NCBI GenBank assembly: GCA_037975125.1
Contig: CM075853.1
Location: 56,767,091 to 56,831,090 of the forward strand
From: Latrodectus hesperus
Lineage: Eukaryota > Arthropoda > Arachnida > Araneae > Theridiidae
DNA: 64,000 nt
Reading direction: 5' to 3'
The stretch's first letter is position 1. Every line of letters starts with the position of its first letter. Under the pieces are notes generated by a model that was not told the DNA's origin, did no database searches, and saw nothing but the letters and a program-made list of their open reading frames with translations. Below, one piece after another: positions 58,721-64,000 of this stretch. The position numbers and the translations under genes are program-made.

Positions 58721-60175
58721 TTCCGCGATAGAGTAGATAGGACAATTTATAAAGCTAAGCTGACTCTTTTATAAAATAAATTTTACAGATTTTTTTCTAA
58801 TATCGCGCTTCCTTATAAAATTCCCTTTCAATCCTTAAAAGATTTGCCAAGTAATTAGGAAAATGGATATTTTACCAGTAAGAAAATTATAACAAGTATC
58901 TTTCTGTGTGGACATTTTCTCACGACAATATATGTTTCTTCAATATTATCGCGGATTGCAGTTATTTTTCAATCTATTTCAAAAAAGCTAGAATCAAATT
59001 TTAAGGGGAGAGTAAAATTCATAGATGCTTTACTGAAAAAGGGAGCTTCTTACAGAAGTAACATGTAAGTGGCATTGACTGAATTCATTTGAAAAATGAT
59101 CTTCAGAAGCAATAAGTTATTTATGGTTTTAAATTATCTAATAAACTTCAGATACAATCTTGAAAAAAATTGCTTTAATACGAATATATAAAATTTTAAA
59201 TAAAGATCTTTTGAAAACGGCTTAAAATTTGTATGTACTTGTGTATTAAATATAAAAAAAATATCATGGTAGCACATTTTTTGTATCTTGTTTACAAAAT
59301 TCCAATTTTGAGAACAGATCTTCATTGGTGAAAACATTAGAAGAATTTTTCTAAAAATCTTGATTTTTGAAAAGAATATTTTCGACAGCAATATCACAAT
59401 TTTTTTCTTCACTTTAATTTTCAATAGTAATTAAATAGTTTAGAACTTTATTCATACAAAATTTTTTTTTATATTATATATGAGTATACTTTCTCTTTTC
59501 TCTTTTCACAATTTAATGCTTATTTTATTTTAAAATCAAAGGGAAATGTTTTCTCCTTTCGGTATATAAAGAGCGAAATTGGAAAAATGTTCTGTTTTAA
59601 TACATTTCAGGGTATTTACAAAAAATATATTAATTTATTCCATAAGAAATACAAAATTCATAATGAGCCTTCCCAAATGAGACTTCAAAATACATTTTAA
59701 GTATTTTCATAGTTCCTTTATTCAAATTCAGCCACACTTAAATAACGTGAAATGATGTTACCTTTTCATGGGAATACGATCCACAATAAATGATAAAGAC
59801 ATTCTATGTGGGATTTTATTAAAATGCCTTACAAAAACTTTTGTTCGCTAGAATGTCCATTGTCAAAATATGTTCATTGGGAATAATTAACATTTATTTT
59901 TAATGAGTGGCATTTTTTCATTTTGAATCTATCTGAAGCTGTTTTATATAATTACTATATCTTCCAGTAATAAATATATTTCGTGTGAGCATAAGAACAC
60001 TTAGTTCTCTGATGAAAGTTGGAACATATCTTAGTAGCAAAGACATCTAGCAAATATTATATTCGATTGTTTTTGTTTTTAGGGTTCAAAATTAGCATAA
60101 AATCCCATAATTTAGAAATAAAAAGGAAAAATACTTTATAAAAGTACCAGTCTAAATGAAAAACATGAATAGTAG
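58721..60175. other. AT-rich non-coding DNA
   Basis: Nothing recognised; a 96-codon Lys/Phe-rich minus-strand frame (59134-59424) looks like translated AT-rich sequence. Confidence 0.6.
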
Positions 60176-60179
60176 AGTT

Positions 60180-60860
60180 CCTATTCCCGTTTAATTTAGA
60201 GCTTCCACAATAGGTCTCCCATGGAATCGGAGTCCTTTTCAGTCCAGACGACACCCCCGCCGTGTATGTAACCGGGGACAAGCGCATGCATCAGAAATTT
60301 CGAATTGGGGGAGGGAGTAGACGGGGGTGATAGAGAAAGATCGCGCAGAAAGGGAAGTCACCGTGAGAAGGCGAAAATCCAACGAAATTGTCGCTGACGA
60401 GCTCGCCGAGAATTTCAAGAGCTCTCATCAACGCATGCCCAACTTAATATTTGAGTGGGAATTGAGGTGGGGTGGGGTAAAGCTACGAGAAAAAAATAAT
60501 AAAGAAATAATGAAAAGAGAACGCGACAATTCTTTCTCTTGTATACTCGTTCCCCCAACCCCTTGAAAGGGCCTACCAACCACCGGCATCCGGTGAGGCA
60601 TAAGCGATTGCTAAACACATGCGGTACGTTTTAATTTTGTTCTGCCTCGTCTTATTAAGTTGGGAAGTCGGTGAGGTAGGGCGTGGGGGGATCCTAGATA
60701 AGAGGTCTACGATTTTTACGATATTAAACGTCAGGCATCCCCCTCACAGCTCTTTCACTTACCCATCTTACAATATTTTCCACCATCAGCGCTCAATTTT
60801 TTTAAATAACTTCCTCATTTAATTCCGTTATTCAAAAATGAAACACCAGCGGAACGGTTC
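60180..60860. other. GC/CpG-enriched island without recognised gene
   Basis: Large CpG-rich block. Contains CACCGG-CAT-CCGGTG at 60581-60595, the palindrome CGAGCTCG at about 60398-60405 and a Su(H)-like GTGGGAA at 60455-60461. A 79-codon plus-strand frame (60327-60566) is Glu/Lys/Arg-rich in its first half and could pass for coding, but it has no domain or clear splice sites. Candidate regulatory element. Confidence 0.33.
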
Positions 60861-62330
60861 AGGACTGTGGTTTAAGTAACGTAAAAGGGAATTTATATAA
60901 AATCTAACTTTTCATGGAATGAATATTCTTTCTTGCTATTGAAAATTGTGTTAGAATACAATTTTATTTGATGATTTTGAAATAAGATCTCTAAAATATT
61001 GTGTAAAGCTTTGCAATCGAGGAATAAAATGAAAGTTTTGTAATAAAATATGAAAACAATACGTGAACTATGTATACATTGAAGCCTACCGTGTAGTTAA
61101 GGTTGCTATATTTGATTTAAAAGGTTTTTGATTTGGCTTATATTACAACAAAAACATTTTCATAACATGCCTTACTGAACTTACACAAATGTATTTATAC
61201 TTTTATAACTAAATATTGAAGCATTTTTAGTTAGAAAAACACAGTTAAGGAAATACTAAGTGAGAAATATTGTAAATTCTTTTTACACTTTTATGTTGAA
61301 AATACAAATTACGAATTCATCATTATGACTCGTATTATGTATATGATAGCATTTTTCTTAAGAAAAATAAAGGTTCAAAATATTTTTAAAATGAGAATTT
61401 TTTACTGTACGCCTTACAAATATAACCTTTTCAATGGTGCTAAGTAATAGATAAATATATAAATTTTGAAAGTTTGAATTGGAAATTCTTTGAATATATG
61501 TTTGTATTAGTTTTTAAATTAATTGAAAAATTAAAAAACATATGCCATCCAATTTAAAAAATATTAAATTTCTAAAAAAATATTAAAAAATTTATCAAAT
61601 GTTAATTTTTAAGCATAAAATATTTTAATCATGAAAAAAAGTCAGGATTTTATTTTCATTTGATTTAATGATTTCTCCTAAAAAATTAAAATTATTATCC
61701 TAAGAATATAATTAAAAACATCTTTTTAAATCTGCGATTTTTAAAATTTATTCCTTGAACGATTTTTAAATATCAGTAAAAATGAAAAATATAAACGCCT
61801 CAGTAAATCTTTAAAAACAATTAAGTTAATTTCATGAAAAAGAAAAAAAAAAGTTAATGTGAACATTTTGAAGTAAATCACGGAACAATATTTATAAAAA
61901 TTGCACTAGTTACATTAGCATAAGAATCACCTTTCTGTATTCCATGTAATACAGACATATATATGCACATAATATAGTTCCTTTATATATTCACAAGAAA
62001 AGTGTTCTGATTTCATATTAAATGAAACAATATGTTGAAAATTTAAAAATTCAAATTCTCTAATATAATTCGAAATCTACTGATGGTGAATTAGTGGCTA
62101 AACATCGACTTCTACATTCTAAAAAGATTAGATTCATTCTTTTAACACGGAAAAAATAATTATAACAAGTAAAAAAAATATACATATTTATATAAATATA
62201 CTCCGTATGTGACAAGATTCTATTTTGCAGTCTCAATTTGTTCCAAATCTTTACAGTTTCAATAAAAAAATAAATTTAATAAAATAGTTTGCTGAAGGAA
62301 AAAGGATGGATAAACACGCACCTGATAATG
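60861..62330. other. AT-rich non-coding DNA
   Basis: Nothing recognised. Confidence 0.6.
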
Positions 62331-62397
62331 CTATATATAAAAATGCGTTTTCCTCATTCATATTCAACATTTTTCGGCGAAGAAAAAAGTTGGCAAC

Positions 62398-62541
62398 ATG
62401 CACGTCTTTCCTAATGGGTTTTTGTTTTACTTACTAAAAGTGGTGACAAGCAAAGCAGAAAGTGGTCTGAAAGAAATGAGCATAAAAAATAAATCCTTAA
62501 ATGTAAACACATCCGAGAGTTTTTGCAAGAGAAATATTTGA
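62398..62541 (+). other. Small ORF of 47 codons with TATA box upstream (speculative)
   Basis: An ATG in a favourable context (GGCAACATG) opens a 47-codon frame ending in TGA. The first 20 residues include a hydrophobic stretch (VFPNGFLFYLL) that could serve as a signal peptide or anchor; the rest is hydrophilic with a single cysteine. A TATA-like TATATATAAAAA lies at 62332-62343, about 55-65 bases upstream. In AT-rich DNA both features arise often by chance, and an opposite-strand frame overlaps. No family recognised. Confidence 0.12.
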
Positions 62542-63784
62542 ATACCCGTCTCATGAATATGTTGTAAGGCTTATGAACTAAGAAGCTAAATCCAAAGAGA
62601 ACTTGTAAAAATCGGTGTAAGCGCATTTAATACTGATCCCAAGGCATTATGCATCTAAAAGGAATGTTTTTTTCTTTCTATTTGGCAGGCAGATTGTCAA
62701 GACATTTTTTTTTATATTTTTAACATAATGCACTTAAATATGTAAAAAATTAAAACGCGACGGTCGGGGAATTGTCTCTAACGTGACTTGACTAATTTTA
62801 TTTCATTTTAAGGAATGCTTAGGGCTGTTAGTTTTTTTGATTTAAATAAAATTTTCTAGAAATCAAAAAAGTTAGTTTAATATTTTCTGTTGTTTCTAAA
62901 ATTTCAGCAAAGTTTTGTTCTTAGTTTTATTCCTATTAACCTGAAATATTATTTCATCAAGTTAATACACATAGAAAAAATATTCTTTCACAAATAGATA
63001 AGTGCGGAATTAACATTAAAATATTAACATAGATTAGTGTGTGATAAAATATTTTTCGCCCGAGACAGTAAGAAACAAAATTAAATTTGCTTAAGTATTT
63101 TAAAACCATAATTTTCTTAAAAAGGTATATTTAATTCTTTTTTTTTAAATTTATGATGTCCTCATTTTTTAAATTTCTTTTTATCAACACATTACGAAAA
63201 AAGATGTCCATTTTTCGTAATATATAGTGATTATAATTATCCAATAAATTCTTAAAGGGCAAGAAATTTAATCATAAATAATAAGAAAATGTTTCTGTAG
63301 AATTACTGTTGAGCTATAAAAAATCGACCTATTCCTAATAATTAATCTCCATATAGGCAAAAAAAAAAAAAACACTTCTGCATTAGTTTTATTGAGATAT
63401 CCACACATAATTGTTGATTTTCTTTCTTAAACTAATGGAATTTATTTCAATAAATTTTTCACCTAAAATATTATTCAAATATAATAAAACTATAAACATT
63501 TGCACATAAACCCGAAAGTAAAAACCGGATTCTGCAAGTTGAAAAATTTATAATTTCCGAAAAACGTATAATTTGCAAGTCGTGTTAAGAAACTAAAATC
63601 AGGAGAAATGCAACTTCAGTAGGATTGTAAAAACAGAGCTAGTTTGCATACGAAGTTGACAAAATTTTCAAATAAATGTGAAAAGATTTATATAAATGCA
63701 AATCAATTATGTATAGCTATTTTGCATTTTTTTAAGCAAAAAGTAATAAACTATTCGAAAATATTTAATAAAAAAATTTAAAAA
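62542..63784. other. AT-rich non-coding DNA
   Basis: No gene recognised. A small CpG patch lies at about 62756-62768. Confidence 0.55.
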
Positions 63785-64000
63785 ATTGTTATTGTTGTTG
63801 CTAATTCCAGATGATCAAGCAATACTAGACAATCTCTATAAAACCCATTATTTCCAACAAGTCCAAAAATAGTGTAGGATCTTTAAGAATGTCATTTTTG
63901 GCAAAATCCATGTAGTTTAGAATATGGGTAGGAGAGGCCTGCGTGGCTCCGCACCAGTGGCAATCCGGGTAGTTCTTCTGTCCCTGATGAAAAACGAGAG
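63785..64000 (-). mobile_element. 3' end of a third RNase H-type non-LTR retrotransposon, cut by window edge
   Basis: The minus strand carries the C-terminal ORF2 tail followed by a 3' UTR of about 25-30 bases and a CAACAACAATAACAA-type tail. The order TCTAG stop, short UTR, AGCAACAACA matches the nested copy at 28.8 kb closely, so both belong to the same or sister families. The element continues beyond the right edge. Confidence 0.8.
63825..63998 (-). pseudogene. LINE ORF2 C-terminal fragment (partial)
   Basis: An open minus-strand frame of 57 codons before TAG at 63825-63827, entering from beyond the right edge. It contains CHWC and, 11 residues on, THILNY, which aligns with CAKC...HHILEC and CKNC...KHILDC of the two copies at 28.8-30.1 kb. 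The last zinc ligand is Tyr here instead of Cys, so the knuckle is damaged. The very C-terminus (LFLDLLEIMGF-IEIV) aligns with LLVIDFLRVCNVIDLV. The RNase H domain itself would lie outside the window. Confidence 0.82.

Overview
This window looks like a stretch of a eukaryotic, very AT-rich animal nuclear genome with almost no protein-coding content. The best guess at origin is an arachnid, probably an orb-weaving spider. That guess rests on the style of the RNase H ends of non-LTR retrotransposons, a tRNA-derived SINE with intact pol III boxes, long (TA)n arrays and long AT-rich spacers. No host protein-coding gene, rRNA or functional tRNA could be recognised. No bacterial-type operon, CRISPR array or prophage is present.

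Layout. (1) The background is AT-rich, stop-dense DNA punctuated by seven long (TA)n microsatellites near 1.7, 3.2, 8.0, 21.3, 34.6, 51.8 and 57.5 kb. (2) Mobile-element relics: a 305-bp tRNA-derived SINE at 9351-9655 with an imperfect target-site duplication; a probable decayed DDE transposase fragment near 10.0-10.2 kb; three old copies of what appears to be a second tRNA-derived SINE family (about 19.0, 54.9 and 55.3 kb); a nested pair of non-LTR retrotransposon 3' ends at 28.8-30.1 kb; and the 3' end of a third related element running off the right edge. In the nested pair, a 790-bp 5'-truncated minus-strand copy sits inside an older plus-strand copy and is bounded by a perfect 10-bp target-site duplication. 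(3) About sixteen islands of 150-700 bp have clearly higher GC and CpG than their surroundings (near 5.8-6.2, 13.7-14.4, 17.1-17.6, 20.5-20.9, 26.0-26.3, 27.5-28.0, 28.6, 32.9-33.0, 35.9-36.1, 40.1-40.5, 42.5-43.2, 46.6-46.8, 51.0-51.5, 52.7-53.6, 58.1-58.7 and 60.2-60.8 kb). They lack recognisable domains but are rich in short palindromes and matches to transcription-factor motifs (CACGTG, a kappaB-like site, octamer, forkhead, CRE half-sites).

Interpretation. The islands in an AT-rich desert resemble an archipelago of conserved non-coding or cis-regulatory elements around a developmental gene lying outside the window, or a very large intron. This is inference; it needs cross-species alignment and chromatin or RNA data. 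Two islands carry weak transcription-unit signals: a TATA-like box, E-box and consensus splice donor at 6.04-6.17 kb, and a 106-bp exon-like segment with good acceptor and donor at 53.06-53.17 kb. Several perfect hairpins (3.8, 6.9, 35.6, 40.0, 58.2 and 58.5 kb) are not explained by the recognised elements.
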